DNA of 64,000 bases from Pseudomonas vanderleydeniana (GTDB lineage Bacteria; Pseudomonadota; Gammaproteobacteria; Pseudomonadales; Pseudomonadaceae), in contig NZ_CP077093.1 of NCBI RefSeq assembly GCF_014268755.2, positions 1,972,001 to 2,036,000 on the forward strand, written 5' to 3'. Below the pieces are notes generated by a model, which saw only the letters and a program-made list of their open reading frames with translations, was not told the DNA's origin and made no database searches. This document shows positions 1-8,824 of this stretch, in pieces. Each line of letters begins with the position of its first letter. Positions within the stretch are counted from its first letter, which is position 1. Position numbers and translations under genes: made by a program.

Positions 1-699
1 CAACTGGTCAACGGGGTCGAGCTGTCCTGCACCTGGGGTGGCGCGACCATCCATGTGCTGGGCTATGGTTTCGATGTGACCGCGACGCCGCTGGTCGAGG
101 CGATTGCCCGCCTGCATGAAGGCCGCTGGCTGCGTTCCGAGGAAATCGCCCGCAAGCTGGCGCTCAAGGGCATGCCCGGTGCACTGGAAGGCGCGCGGGC
201 GATCCAGCAGGAGCTGGGCGATAGCGGCAATGCTCCGGCACGCCCGCATTTCGCCGATTTCCTTGTGCGCGCGGGGTTCGTCAAGGATCGCGCCGAAGCC
301 TTTCGCAAGTGGCTGGGGGCCGGCAAGCTGGGCGACGTCAAGCTGCACTGGCCGTCCCTCGAGGACACGGTGGGCACCCTGCGGGCCGCCGGGGCCTGGG
401 TCAGCCTGGCGCATCCCTGGCATTACGATTTCACCCGCAGCAAGCGCCGCAAGCTGATTGCCGACTATATTCAAGCAGGCGGCCAGGCAATCGAGGTGGT
501 CAACGGGTACCAGCCGGCCGAGCAGGTCGGCAGCCTGGCGATCCTGGCCCGTGAATTCGGGCTGCTGGTCAGTGCCGGCAGCGATTTTCATGGCCCTGGA
601 GGCTGGTCCGAGATCGGTGAGTACCGCCCGGTTCCCGACGATCTGCCGCCACTCTGGTGTCGGTTCAAACATGACCAGCCATCAACCGCACGCGTCTGA
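1..699 (+). CDS. rnm: PHP-domain phosphoesterase / RNase AM-like protein (5' end missing)
   Basis: The reading frame is open from the first base of the window, so the N-terminus lies upstream. The visible 232 residues are the C-terminal four-fifths of a PHP-family metal-dependent phosphoesterase of the TrpH/YciV type, known in E. coli as the 5'-3' exoribonuclease RNase AM that trims rRNA 5' ends. Visible support: a GVELSCTW segment at the start, an SLAHPWHY metal-site motif near window residue 136, and GSDFHGPGGW near residue 192, which carries PHP metal ligands. The gene sits directly ahead of yciO, an order also seen in enterobacteria. The family is clear; the RNase AM role is inferred from homology. 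Confidence 0.85.
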   Translation, partial: QLVNGVELSCTWGGATIHVLGYGFDVTATPLVEAIARLHEGRWLRSEEIARKLALKGMPGALEGARAIQQELGDSGNAPARPHFADFLVRAGFVKDRAEAFRKWLGAGKLGDVKLHWPSLEDTVGTLRAAGAWVSLAHPWHYDFTRSKRRKLIADYIQAGGQAIEVVNGYQPAEQVGSLAILAREFGLLVSAGSDFHGPGGWSEIGEYRPVPDDLPPLWCRFKHDQPSTARV

Positions 700-712
700 A
701 CAGGAAGACAAC

Positions 713-1342
713 GTGAGTCAATTTTTCCAGATACATCCGGAAAATCCCCAGGCGCGCCTGATCAAGCAGGCGGTGGAAATCATCCGCAAGGGTGGGGTGG
801 TGATCTACCCCACTGATTCGTCCTATGCGATTGGTTGCCAGATCGGCGACAAGAATGCGGTCGAACGGGTACGGCGCCTGCGGCAACTGGACGACAAGCA
901 CAATTTTGCGTTGATCTGCGCCGATCTTTCGCAACTCGGCCTGTTCGCCAAGGTCGATACCGGGCTGTTCCGCCTGCTCAAGGCACACACGCCGGGGCCC
1001 TACACGTTCATCCTGAACGCCACCCGGGAAGTACCCCGGCTGCTGCTGCACCCGAAAAAGCGCACCATCGGCCTGCGTATCCCCAGCCATCCGATCGCCC
1101 TGGCGTTGCTGGCCGAACTGGGCGAGCCGCTGATGAGCGTGAGCCTGATCCTGCCGGACGAAAGCGAGCCGATGGTCGATCCCTACGAAATCCGCCAGCT
1201 GCTCGAGCATCAGGTCGACCTGATCATTGATGGCGGCTTTGGCGGGCTCAAGGCGTCCACCGTGATCAACCTGGCCGACGGTGACCCGGAAGTGGTGCGG
1301 GTCGGTTGTGGCGACCCGGCACCCTTCATGGTCGAGGCCTGA
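713..1342 (+). CDS. yciO: YciO family protein (Sua5/YciO/YrdC fold)
   Basis: A 209-residue protein of the Sua5/YciO/YrdC superfamily, the double-stranded-RNA-binding fold shared with L-threonylcarbamoyladenylate synthases. The YciO branch is distinct from TsaC; its role in vivo is not firmly settled. The N-terminus MSQFFQIHPENPQARLIKQA strongly resembles E. coli YciO, which fixes the start at GTG 713 rather than at upstream codons that would overlap the PHP gene. The YPTDSSYAIGC segment near residue 36 and the KRTIGLRIP segment near residue 115 are family nucleotide-binding elements. It lies 13 bp after the PHP gene and its stop abuts scpA, suggesting a single operon. Confidence 0.92.
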   Translation: MSQFFQIHPENPQARLIKQAVEIIRKGGVVIYPTDSSYAIGCQIGDKNAVERVRRLRQLDDKHNFALICADLSQLGLFAKVDTGLFRLLKAHTPGPYTFILNATREVPRLLLHPKKRTIGLRIPSHPIALALLAELGEPLMSVSLILPDESEPMVDPYEIRQLLEHQVDLIIDGGFGGLKASTVINLADGDPEVVRVGCGDPAPFMVEA

Positions 1343-2161
1343 ATGTCTGCCGTTGAAACTGTCGACAGTCAGGCCGGAGCCCAGCAGGAACTGCCCTTCG
1401 CCATGGTCTATGGCCAGGCGGTCATGGAAATGCCGGTGGACCTGTACATCCCGCCGGACGCCCTGGAAGTCTTCCTCGAAGCCTTCGAAGGCCCGCTCGA
1501 CCTGCTGCTGTACCTGATCCGCAAGCAGAACATCGATATCCTCGACATCCCGGTGGCGGAAATCACCCGCCAGTACATGGGTTATGTCGAGCTGATGCAA
1601 TCGGTGCGCCTGGAGCTGGCCGCCGAGTACCTGGTGATGGCGGCCATGCTCGCCGAGATCAAGTCGCGCATGCTGCTGCCGCGTTCGGCCGAGGTCGAGG
1701 AGGAGGAAGACGACCCGCGCGCCGAGCTGATTCGCCGTCTGCAGGAGTACGAACGCTTCAAGACCGCCGCCGAAGGCATCGATGGCCTGAGTCGGGTCGG
1801 TCGCGAGATCATCGTGCCGCAACTGGATGCCCCCGAGGCCCGGGCACGCAAGCTGCTGCCGGATGTCGCCCTGCAAGAGGTGCTGATGTCGATGGCCGAG
1901 GTGCTGCGCCGTGGCGACATGTTCGAGAGTCACCAGGTCACGCGCGAGCAACTGTCGACCCGCGAGCGCATGAGCGATGTCCTCGAACGCCTCAAGGGCG
2001 GCGGTTTCGTGCCGTTCGTCGAGCTGTTCACCGCCGAGGAAGGCAAGCTCGGCGTGGTCGTGACCTTCATGGCGATTCTCGAGCTGGTCAAGGAATCCCT
2101 GGTCGAGCTGGTGCAGAATGAGCCCTTTGCGGCGATCCATGTGCGTGCCCGCGCCGAATAA
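1343..2161 (+). CDS. scpA: segregation and condensation protein A
   Basis: A 272-residue ScpA kleisin. In the Smc-ScpA-ScpB complex, kleisins bridge the Smc heads and take part in chromosome organisation and segregation in the cytoplasm. The sequence LEVFLEAFEGPLDLLLYLI near residue 35 is the Smc-binding kleisin signature, followed by QNIDILDIPVAEITRQY, and a winged-helix segment lies at the C-terminus. The ATG directly follows the yciO stop codon with no gap, and scpB begins 12 bp after its end, so the proteins are probably made together. No smc gene is in the window. The first 30 residues before the kleisin domain are poorly conserved, so the exact start is a little less certain. Confidence 0.93.
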   Translation: MSAVETVDSQAGAQQELPFAMVYGQAVMEMPVDLYIPPDALEVFLEAFEGPLDLLLYLIRKQNIDILDIPVAEITRQYMGYVELMQSVRLELAAEYLVMAAMLAEIKSRMLLPRSAEVEEEEDDPRAELIRRLQEYERFKTAAEGIDGLSRVGREIIVPQLDAPEARARKLLPDVALQEVLMSMAEVLRRGDMFESHQVTREQLSTRERMSDVLERLKGGGFVPFVELFTAEEGKLGVVVTFMAILELVKESLVELVQNEPFAAIHVRARAE

Positions 2162-2173
2162 CGAGCTTAATCA

Positions 2174-3235
2174 ATGAACCTGACTGAACCCCGCGAGCTG
2201 GCCCCGCTGCTTGAAGCCTTCCTGTTGGCTTCGGGAAAGCCGCAATCGATGGAACGCCTGTACGAGTTGTTCGAGGAAGGCGAGCGCCCGGAGCCGCCGG
2301 TCTTCAAGAAGGCCCTGGCGATCCTGGCCAAGTCCTGTGACGGCCGTGCCTTCGAACTCAAGGAGGTCGCTTCCGGCTACCGTCTGCAGATTCGCGAGAA
2401 GTTCGCGCCCTGGGTCGGCCGGCTCTGGGAAGAGCGGCCGCAGCGTTATTCGCGGGCAATGCTGGAGACCCTGGCGCTGATTGCCTATCGCCAGCCGATC
2501 ACCCGTGGCGAGATCGAGGACGTGCGGGGCGTGGCGGTCAACAGCCAGATCGTCAAGACCCTGCTGGAGCGCGAGTGGATCCGGGTCGTCGGTTACCGCG
2601 AGGTGCCCGGCCGACCGGCGATGTTCGCCACCACCAAGGCTTTTCTCGACTACTTCAACCTGAAGAACCTCGATGATCTGCCGCCGCTGGCGGAGTTGCG
2701 TGAAATCGAGCCGGACCCGGTGCTCGACTTCGACGACGCACCGGTGCCCGAGGGCCTGCAGGCCCTGGCCGATGCCAGTGTCGACCCGGAGGCGGAGGAC
2801 GAGTCGAAGAAGCCGGAAACCAGTTTCCATACCCTGCTGCTGGAGCTGGACTCCATGGAGGAGGGGATCAAGACCGACTTTGACGACCTGCTGCGCGATG
2901 GCGATGTCCCGTTATCGACAGGGGAGTTCCAGGACGAGCCTGGTCTGTCGTTGTCCGAAGCGTCCGATCGGCCGGAGTCTGAGGAGGAGCCGGAACCCGA
3001 GAGGGACGCCGGGTTCGAGTCGGAGCCTGAACCGGAGTTTGACGCCAGCGTGGATGAGGCGGAGGAAGACCTGGTCGGCGCTGCCGAAGCCCGCGAGCGC
3101 CTGCTGGCTGCGGTCGCCGCGCTGGATGCCGGAAAACCGGAGCCCGAACCGGCACCTGAACTGAGCGAAGAGGAAGCCGAGGCCCAGGCGCTGGCCGAAG
3201 CCATCGAGAACGAACGACGCCAGTGGGAGGATTGA
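2174..3235 (+). CDS. scpB: segregation and condensation protein B with long acidic tail
   Basis: A 353-residue ScpB, the winged-helix partner of ScpA in the Smc complex. Residues 1-175 cover the two winged-helix domains, including ETLALIAYRQPITRGEIEDV and VVGYREVPGRPAMFATT, which are typical of the family. The family core is usually 180-200 residues; here residues 176-353 form a low-complexity extension rich in Glu, Asp and Pro (for example SEPEPEFDASVDEAEEDL), probably disordered. Such acidic tails are common in Pseudomonas ScpB. It is the last gene of the yciO-scpA-scpB run; the palindromic repeat pair that follows separates it from rluB. Confidence 0.93.
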   Translation: MNLTEPRELAPLLEAFLLASGKPQSMERLYELFEEGERPEPPVFKKALAILAKSCDGRAFELKEVASGYRLQIREKFAPWVGRLWEERPQRYSRAMLETLALIAYRQPITRGEIEDVRGVAVNSQIVKTLLEREWIRVVGYREVPGRPAMFATTKAFLDYFNLKNLDDLPPLAELREIEPDPVLDFDDAPVPEGLQALADASVDPEAEDESKKPETSFHTLLLELDSMEEGIKTDFDDLLRDGDVPLSTGEFQDEPGLSLSEASDRPESEEEPEPERDAGFESEPEPEFDASVDEAEEDLVGAAEARERLLAAVAALDAGKPEPEPAPELSEEEAEAQALAEAIENERRQWED

Positions 3236-3246
3236 GGTGAGCCCTT

Positions 3247-3418
3247 TTCGCGGATAAATCCGGCTCCCACAGTTCTGCGGCGTCTGAAGCACTTCCCGGG
3301 AGCCTGTTCTGCCGCTCATCGGTGATGAATCAAAGACAGTTGGCTCCCACAGTGTCAGCGTCGTTCGCAGGACTCATGCATGGCGCAAGCACTTGTGGGA
3401 GCCGGATTTATCCGCGAA
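3247..3418. repeat. inverted pair of 25-bp REP-like arms between scpB and rluB
   Basis: Positions 3247-3271 (TTCGCGGATAAATCCGGCTC then CCACA) are repeated as a perfect reverse complement at 3394-3418. A partial third copy, GGCTCCCACAG, lies between them at 3342-3352. This is the form of a Pseudomonas REP doublet (REPIN): two short palindromic units in opposite orientation in an intergenic gap. The 345-bp gap between scpB and rluB holds mainly this element plus the rluB promoter region; I see no gene there. Confidence 0.75.
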
Positions 3419-3580
3419 CAGGCGCCCCCCGATCTCCAGCCGACAGACAACTGCTACTCTGTGATGCGCAACGTCGAAGATCCGCGTATGATTTGCGGCC
3501 CTTCGACGAACCCATTCGTCCAGAACAGTATTTTATCTCTATCAGGCCAGGCCTGAATCGACACACCGGGAGGTGCCCAG

Positions 3581-4789
3581 ATGAGTGACAACGATCTGCA
3601 AGACCAGGACAGCCAACCCATCCGCCCCGCAGGCGAAAAACTGCAGAAGGTCCTCGCCCGTATCGGCGTGGGCTCGCGCCGTGACGTGGAAGGCTGGATC
3701 AGCCAGGGCCGCATCAAGGTCAATGGCAGCGAGGCCACCCTCGGCCAGCGTGTCGACCTGCACGACGCGATTACCATCGATGGCAAGGTCATCAAGCGCG
3801 AAGAGGCTTCCGAGTCGGTACGCCGGGTGATCATGTACAACAAGCCCGATGGCGAGATCTGCACCCGTGACGACCCGGAAGGCCGCCCGACCGTGTTCGA
3901 CAAGCTGCCACGTCCGAAGGACGGGCGCTGGATCAACATCGGCCGCCTCGACATCAACACCACCGGTCTGCTGATGTTCACCACCGACGGTGAACTGGCC
4001 AACCGCTTGATGCACCCGTCCTACGAGATGGACCGCGAGTACGCGGTCCGTGTGCGTGGCGAAGTCGATGACGAGATGATCGAGCGCCTCAAGGCCGGGG
4101 TCATGCTCGAGGATGGTCCGGCCAAGTTCACCGACATCCAGCAGGCACCCGGTGGCGAAGGCTTCAACCATTGGTACCACTGCGTGGTGATGGAAGGCCG
4201 TAACCGCGAGGTTCGTCGCCTGTGGGAGTCCCAGGGCCTGGTGGTCAGCCGCCTGAAGCGCGTGCGTTTCGGTCCGGTGTTCCTCAACTCCGACCTGCCG
4301 ATGGGTCGCTGGCGTGAAATGAGCCAGCGCGAGGTCGACATCCTCAGCGCCGAAGTCGGCCTGACGCCGGTGGCCATGCCGCAACTGACCGCCAAGAGCA
4401 AGGACAAGCTGGAGCGCATGCAGCGTAAATCCTCGCGTCCGCTGGCGCGTAGCGAGCGCGTGCGCACCTTGCGTCCTGCTCTCGGCGAGGGTGCCGAGCG
4501 CGCGAGCCGCGAGCCGCAGATCGAAGGCGAGCGTCCGGCACGCAAGCCGGCGCGCCAGGATGGCGAGCGTGCTCCACGGGCACCGCGTCCGGCCGGGCGT
4601 GGCGAGTCGAATCGTGGCACGCCAGTGGCTGAGCGTCCGGCGGACAGCAAGCGCCCGGGTAAGCCGGCACCGAAGTCCAAGCGTCCGGGCGTCGGCCTGG
4701 TGGATAACGCTGCGCCTTCAGGCAAACGTCGGGGTGCGCCGGCTGGTTCCGGCCAGCGTCCCGGTTTTGGCCGACGCAAGCCTGAGTAA
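3581..4789 (+). CDS. rluB: 23S rRNA pseudouridine(2605) synthase
   Basis: A 402-residue RsuA/RluB-family pseudouridine synthase, expected to isomerise U2605 in 23S rRNA. An S4 RNA-binding domain covers about residues 18-75 (EKLQKVLARIGVGSRRDVEG). The catalytic domain follows, with the nucleophile Asp124 in GRLDINTTGLL and the conserved EGRNREVRRLWESQ near residue 206. Residues from about 285 on are a Lys/Arg/Pro/Gly-rich low-complexity tail, probably disordered and RNA-binding, which makes the protein longer than the roughly 290-residue E. coli RluB. An intrinsic terminator follows at once. The yciO/rluB neighbourhood is conserved with enterobacteria. Confidence 0.95.
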   Translation: MSDNDLQDQDSQPIRPAGEKLQKVLARIGVGSRRDVEGWISQGRIKVNGSEATLGQRVDLHDAITIDGKVIKREEASESVRRVIMYNKPDGEICTRDDPEGRPTVFDKLPRPKDGRWINIGRLDINTTGLLMFTTDGELANRLMHPSYEMDREYAVRVRGEVDDEMIERLKAGVMLEDGPAKFTDIQQAPGGEGFNHWYHCVVMEGRNREVRRLWESQGLVVSRLKRVRFGPVFLNSDLPMGRWREMSQREVDILSAEVGLTPVAMPQLTAKSKDKLERMQRKSSRPLARSERVRTLRPALGEGAERASREPQIEGERPARKPARQDGERAPRAPRPAGRGESNRGTPVAERPADSKRPGKPAPKSKRPGVGLVDNAAPSGKRRGAPAGSGQRPGFGRRKPE

Positions 4790-4804
4790 GCGCCCAATGC
4801 CTTG

Positions 4805-4841
4805 AAAAAAAACGCCAATCGTCCGATTGGCGTTTTTTTTT
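4805..4841 (+). terminator. intrinsic terminator after rluB
   Basis: A-rich flank, then the self-complementary stem ACGCCAATCG / CGATTGGCGT and a run of nine T. It lies 16 bp after the rluB stop codon. The symmetrical A and T flanks would let it act on both strands. Confidence 0.9.
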
Positions 4842-4969
4842 GCAGAAATTTTTTGATGGGCCAGGCGGCAAGTTTTCGTTACGCGGCGTCAGGAAATTTT
4901 TACGAGTTATCCGGGCAAACCCCCTGGATTCACTGGCTTTGGCATCGTGTAAGGAATAGTTTCCGTGGC

Positions 4970-5027
4970 GCCTGGCCGCCGCGCTTTTTACCCCGGCCAG
5001 GCCTCTTGTTCGCCGCCGTCGGCGGCG
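4970..5027. other. two GC-rich hairpins in the rluB-aroP gap
   Basis: The 609-bp gap before the permease gene holds two consecutive stem-loops: GCCTGGCCG (4970-4978) pairing with CGGCCAGGC (4994-5002), and CGCCGCC-GTC-GGCGGCG (5011-5027). Neither has a T-tract. Their role is unknown. The rest of the gap holds a candidate promoter near 5068 and a 33-codon small reading frame at 5248. Confidence 0.45.
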
Positions 5028-5067
5028 GTGTCATATCCCCATACCTGCCGGTAGCGGTCTGGCGGTG

Positions 5068-5073
5068 TACAAT
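5068..5073 (+). promoter_or_regulatory. candidate sigma70 -10 element for the permease transcript
   Basis: TACAAT within GGTGTACAATGCGCGCC matches the -10 consensus at 5 of 6 positions. No good -35 hexamer sits 17 bp upstream (CTGCCG), so this is weak on its own. If used, it gives a leader of more than 300 nt before the permease start codon. Confidence 0.35.
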
Positions 5074-5247
5074 GCGCGCCGTTTTAACTGTGACCCAACT
5101 GCGTACTCGCGCATTTTGAGCTGTCCGGTGGCTGCCTTGCGACGCCCCGAAGGCCAATACCCTCAAGGTTATCCGCCTTGTTCACTCCATCCTGTCACAA
5201 GCACGATGGGTTCGATTTCGTCACAGATAAAAACAAACAGGTGACGC

Positions 5248-5349
5248 ATGACTTGTAGCAATCCTCGCAATCACTGCCCTCTGAATACCTGGCGTCCACG
5301 CCGTGGCCTGGTGTTTGTCCCCAGGGTTTCGTCTATCGCTTATCGCTGA
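5248..5349 (+). CDS. possible 33-residue leader peptide upstream of the permease
   Basis: ATG at 5248 is preceded at good spacing by the purine-rich CAGGTGAC and opens 33 codons (MTCSNPRNHCPLNTWRPRRG and 13 more) that stop 49 bp before the permease ATG. The peptide has one Trp, one Phe and one Tyr, not the run of codons a classical attenuator needs. It is not a known family to me. It is listed because the leader is unusually long and this is the only small frame in it with a plausible ribosome binding site. It could equally be a chance frame. Confidence 0.3.
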   Translation: MTCSNPRNHCPLNTWRPRRGLVFVPRVSSIAYR

Positions 5350-5398
5350 TACCCGACGCCCCACGAACATCATCCAACCTTGCGTGAGACCCCTTCCA

Positions 5399-6820
5399 AT
5401 GAGTGGAACCCTTCCTCCTTCGGGCGAGCTGAAACGCGGCCTGAAAAATCGTCATATCCAACTGATCGCCCTCGGTGGCGCCATCGGGACCGGCCTGTTC
5501 CTCGGTTCGGCCGGGGTGCTGAAGTCTGCCGGCCCGTCGATGATCCTCGGCTACGCGATCTGCGGCTTCATTGCCTTCATGATCATGCGCCAGCTGGGCG
5601 AGATGATCGTCGAGGAACCGGTCGCCGGTTCCTTCAGCCACTTCGCCCATAAGTACTGGGGCGGTTTCGCCGGTTTCCTGTCGGGCTGGAACTGCTGGAT
5701 CCTGTATATCCTGGTGGGCATGTCGGAACTGACCGCGGTCGGCAAGTACATCCACTACTGGTGGCCGGATGTCCCGACGTGGGCCTCGGCAGCGGGCTTC
5801 TTCGTGCTGATCAACCTGATCAACCTGGCCAATGTGAAGGTCTTCGGCGAGGCCGAATTCTGGTTCGCGATCATCAAGGTCGCGGCCATCGTCGGCATGA
5901 TCGCCCTGGGCAGCTACCTCTTGGTCAGCGGCCACGGTGGCCCGCAGGCGGCAGTGAGCAACCTGTGGGAACACGGCGGGTTCTTTCCCAATGGCGTCAG
6001 CGGCCTGGTCATGGCCATGGCGATCATCATGTTCTCGTTCGGCGGCCTGGAAATGCTCGGTTTCACCGCAGCGGAAGCCGACAAGCCGAAAACCGTGATC
6101 CCGAAAGCCATCAACCAGGTGATCTACCGGATCCTGATTTTCTACATCGGCGCCCTGGTCGTGCTGCTGTCGCTGACTCCATGGGACAGCCTGCTCGGCA
6201 CCCTCAATGCCTCCGGCGACGCCTACAGCGGCAGCCCGTTCGTCCAGGTGTTCTCGATGCTGGGCAGCAATACCGCGGCGCACATCCTCAACTTCGTGGT
6301 TCTGACCGCGGCGCTGTCGGTGTACAACAGCGGGACCTACTGCAACAGCCGCATGCTGCTGGGCATGGCCGAGCAGGGTGACGCGCCGAAGCTCCTCGCA
6401 CGGATCGACAAGCGCGGCGTGCCGGTGTTCTCGATCCTCGCCTCGGCGCTGGTGACCTTCGTCGCGGTGCTGATGAACTACCTGATGCCGCAGCATGCGC
6501 TGGAGCTGCTGATGTCGCTGGTGGTCGCGACCCTGGTGATCAACTGGGCGATGATCAGCTACTCGCACTTCAAGTTCCGCCAGCACATGAACCGTACCGG
6601 GCAGACCTCGCTGTTCAAGGCGCTGTGGTACCCGTACGGCAACTACATCTGCCTGGCGTTCGTGGTGTTCATCCTCGGCATCATGCTGATGATCCCGGGC
6701 ATCCAGATCTCGGTGTACGCGATCCCGGTATGGCTGGTGTTCATGTGGGTCTGCTATGGCATCAAGAACCGTCGCAGCGTCCAGCAGGGCTTGCCTGCCG
6801 CCAGTTCCGCGCTGAAGTAA
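5399..6820 (+). CDS. aroP: aromatic amino acid permease (AroP type)
   Basis: A 473-residue amino acid permease of the APC superfamily with about 12 hydrophobic segments in the inner membrane. It strongly resembles E. coli AroP along its length: [20 protein letters not shown] at residue 10, [17 protein letters not shown] near residue 217, and [19 protein letters not shown] near residue 309. It is expected to import Phe, Tyr and Trp with protons, but closely related PheP-type carriers cannot be excluded. The start at ATG 5399 is chosen because the family begins just before the LKRGLKNRH segment; the 32 in-frame codons further upstream have no family similarity. The phenylalanine catabolic genes lie about 3 kb away, a fitting neighbourhood. 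Confidence 0.9.
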   Translation: MSGTLPPSGELKRGLKNRHIQLIALGGAIGTGLFLGSAGVLKSAGPSMILGYAICGFIAFMIMRQLGEMIVEEPVAGSFSHFAHKYWGGFAGFLSGWNCWILYILVGMSELTAVGKYIHYWWPDVPTWASAAGFFVLINLINLANVKVFGEAEFWFAIIKVAAIVGMIALGSYLLVSGHGGPQAAVSNLWEHGGFFPNGVSGLVMAMAIIMFSFGGLEMLGFTAAEADKPKTVIPKAINQVIYRILIFYIGALVVLLSLTPWDSLLGTLNASGDAYSGSPFVQVFSMLGSNTAAHILNFVVLTAALSVYNSGTYCNSRMLLGMAEQGDAPKLLARIDKRGVPVFSILASALVTFVAVLMNYLMPQHALELLMSLVVATLVINWAMISYSHFKFRQHMNRTGQTSLFKALWYPYGNYICLAFVVFILGIMLMIPGIQISVYAIPVWLVFMWVCYGIKNRRSVQQGLPAASSALK

Positions 6821-6840
6821 CGCTTTACCGGCAACGGACA

Positions 6841-6866
6841 AACCCGGCCCTGTGCCGGGTTTGTCA
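6841..6866 (+). terminator. intrinsic terminator after aroP
   Basis: Stem AACCCGGC / GCCGGGTT with loop CCTGT, followed by TGTCATTT. It lies 20 bp after the permease stop and ahead of arfB. The T-tract is short. Confidence 0.7.
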
Positions 6867-6906
6867 TTTCTGTATCCTGAACATTCCTGAAGCCGGACGT
6901 TTTCCC

Positions 6907-7320
6907 ATGCTGGTCATTTCCAACAACGTGCAACTGCCGGACCACGAGATCGAGTGGACGGCCATTCGCGCCCAGGGTGCGGGTGGGCAGAACGTCAACA
7001 AGGTCTCCAGCGCGGTGCACCTGCGTTTCGACGTGCCGGCCTCATCGCTGCCAGCGTTCTACAAGGAGCGCCTGCTGGCCCTGAGTGACAGCCGCATCAC
7101 CGGCGACGGGGTGATCGTGATCAAGGCCCAGCAGTATCGGACCCAGGAGCAGAATCGTGCCGATGCCCTGTTGCGCCTGGTGGAGTTGATCCAGGCGGCG
7201 ACCAAGGTCGAGAAGAAGCGCCGGCCGACCAAGCCGACGCTGGGTTCGAAAAAGCGCCGGCTGGACAGCAAGTCCCAGCGCGGGGCGATCAAGGCCGGGC
7301 GCGGCAAGATCGATTACTGA
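6907..7320 (+). CDS. arfB: alternative ribosome-rescue factor B (peptidyl-tRNA hydrolase)
   Basis: A 137-residue ArfB/YaeJ protein. It rescues ribosomes stalled on messages lacking a stop codon by hydrolysing the peptidyl-tRNA, with its basic tail placed in the empty mRNA channel. The release-factor GGQ motif is visible in [20 protein letters not shown] near residue 24. The C-terminal tail from about residue 103 is Lys/Arg-rich ([20 protein letters not shown]), as the family requires. The start at ATG 6907 gives the usual family length of about 140. The gene stands alone between the aroP terminator and the large palindrome at 7347. Confidence 0.95.
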   Translation: MLVISNNVQLPDHEIEWTAIRAQGAGGQNVNKVSSAVHLRFDVPASSLPAFYKERLLALSDSRITGDGVIVIKAQQYRTQEQNRADALLRLVELIQAATKVEKKRRPTKPTLGSKKRRLDSKSQRGAIKAGRGKIDY

Positions 7321-7346
7321 GCCTGAAAGGCCTGTCAAAGACTGCC

Positions 7347-7509
7347 TGTGGCGAGCGGGCTTGTCGGAACGCCGCACCGCCGCGCTGGGCTGCAAGGCAG
7401 CCCTCAAGCCCGTCATCTCGGTACACCAGGTAGAACCGGGCTGCCTGTTTCAGGGCCGCTTCGCGCCCCAGCACGGCGGTGCGGCGTTCCGACAAGCCCG
7501 CTCGCCACA
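7347..7509. repeat. 163-bp element bounded by perfect 36-bp inverted repeats
   Basis: Positions 7347-7382 (TGTGGCGAGCGGGCTTGTCG and 16 more bases) recur as an exact reverse complement at 7474-7509. The 91-bp centre holds further self-complementarity, such as GGGCTGC-AAG-GCAGCCC and CGCTGGGC/GCCCCAGC. It lies between the convergent 3' ends of arfB and the MFS gene, 8 bp from the MFS stop codon. The arms look like Pseudomonas REP sequence in a REPIN arrangement. Transcribed from either side it would form a very long hairpin, so it probably also acts as a transcription boundary. Confidence 0.75.
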
Positions 7510-7517
7510 ATCGGTAC

Positions 7518-8723
7518 TCAGGCCTGGTCGCGCTGCTCGCGGCTCCTGGGGGCCTGGCGATACAGGTAGACGCTCAAGGCCAATCCGGAAAGCGCCGCCA
7601 GCGCCGCGAACAGGAAGATCGAGGCAAAGCCGAAGCCGGAGGCGATCGCGCCGACCAGCGGGCCGGTGATACCCAGCGACAGGTCGATGAACAACGAATA
7701 GGCACCCACCGCCGCGCCGCGGCTGGACGCCGGCACCAGGTTGACCGCCTCCACGCCCAGGGCCGGAAACACCAGCGAGAAGCCGAACCCGCTCAGCGCC
7801 GCACCGGCCAGCGCCCAATGGGCGTCAGGCGCCACCCACAGCAGCAACAGGCCCAGGGTCTCCACTGACAGGCAGGCGATTGCCACGCGAAAGCCGCCAA
7901 GTCGATTGATCAGGTTGCCGAACAGCAATCGGGCGCCGATGAAGCTGGCACCGAACAGGCTCAGGCACAGTACGGCGTTGCCCCAATGCTGGGTGGCGTA
8001 GTAGAGGGTGATGAAGGTCGCGATGGTGCCGAAACCGATCGAACCCAGCGCCAGTCCGGTGCCGTGGGGCAGGACGCGGCCGAGCACGTGCAGGAACGGC
8101 AGGCGTTCACCGGCCACGATCGGCGCGGCCAGCTTGGGCCAGGCCAGCAGCAGGCCGAGGGTTGCCAGCAGCAGGATGCTCACGCCCATGCTCCACAGGC
8201 CCAGCTGATTGACCAGCCAGACGCCCAGCGGCGCGCCGACGGCGAGGGCGCCGTAGCTGGCGATGCCGTTCCAGGAGATCACCTTGGCCGTGTTCTGCGC
8301 GCCGACCCGGCCAATGCCCCAGCCGATGGAGCCGGAGCCGACCAGGCTCTCGGCACTGCCAAGGATCAGGCGGCCGATGAACAGGCTGGCCAGGCTCAGG
8401 GCCGGCACGCCGTGCAGAAAACTTGGCAGCAGCATGAACACGCCGCTCAGGCCGCAGCCGGCGAGGCCGTACATCACCGCGCGCTTGCTGCCCAGGTTGT
8501 CGATGATCCGGCTGGCATAGGGGCGGCTGAGCAGGGTGGCCAGGTACTGGACGCTGATCACCAGGCCGGCGATCACCGCGCCGAACCCCAGTTCGCTGTG
8601 GACGTAACCCGGCAGGACCGCCAGCGGGATGCCGATGTTCAGGTAGCCGATGAAGGTGAACAGGACAATGGAAACGACTTGCAGCGTCACCGCGAGGGGG
8701 CGCTGGGAATCTTGCGTGGGCAA
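7518..8723 (-). CDS. MFS transporter, YhhS/YfcJ type
   Basis: A 401-residue major facilitator superfamily protein with about 12 membrane segments. [20 protein letters not shown] near residue 14, [20 protein letters not shown] and the loop [20 protein letters not shown] place it with the YhhS/YfcJ group of putative sugar or drug exporters. The substrate is unknown. The start is set at TTG 8723 ([12 protein letters not shown]...), where the family begins and a GGTGAG lies just upstream. The open frame continues 73 codons further up without family similarity. It is transcribed toward arfB and ends against the large palindrome. Confidence 0.8.
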   Translation of the reverse strand: MPTQDSQRPLAVTLQVVSIVLFTFIGYLNIGIPLAVLPGYVHSELGFGAVIAGLVISVQYLATLLSRPYASRIIDNLGSKRAVMYGLAGCGLSGVFMLLPSFLHGVPALSLASLFIGRLILGSAESLVGSGSIGWGIGRVGAQNTAKVISWNGIASYGALAVGAPLGVWLVNQLGLWSMGVSILLLATLGLLLAWPKLAAPIVAGERLPFLHVLGRVLPHGTGLALGSIGFGTIATFITLYYATQHWGNAVLCLSLFGASFIGARLLFGNLINRLGGFRVAIACLSVETLGLLLLWVAPDAHWALAGAALSGFGFSLVFPALGVEAVNLVPASSRGAAVGAYSLFIDLSLGITGPLVGAIASGFGFASIFLFAALAALSGLALSVYLYRQAPRSREQRDQA

Positions 8724-8824
8724 AGGCTCACCATGACAGCGAAGGGGGAAAGATAGGCTGCTTATGATAACGAGGCTAAGCGACTTGTAGGGAATTGAAT
8801 CGAAAAAAAACGCTGGGGAAATGC

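Noticed and set aside
5072..5119. 15-codon frame beginning inside the candidate -10 region before aroP
   Set aside because: It overlaps the promoter element and has no ribosome binding site.
5333..6841. Open frame of about 500 codons opposite the permease gene
   Set aside because: Its composition, full of His, Gln, Asp and Arg, is the mirror of hydrophobic codons of the AroP gene; no independent support.
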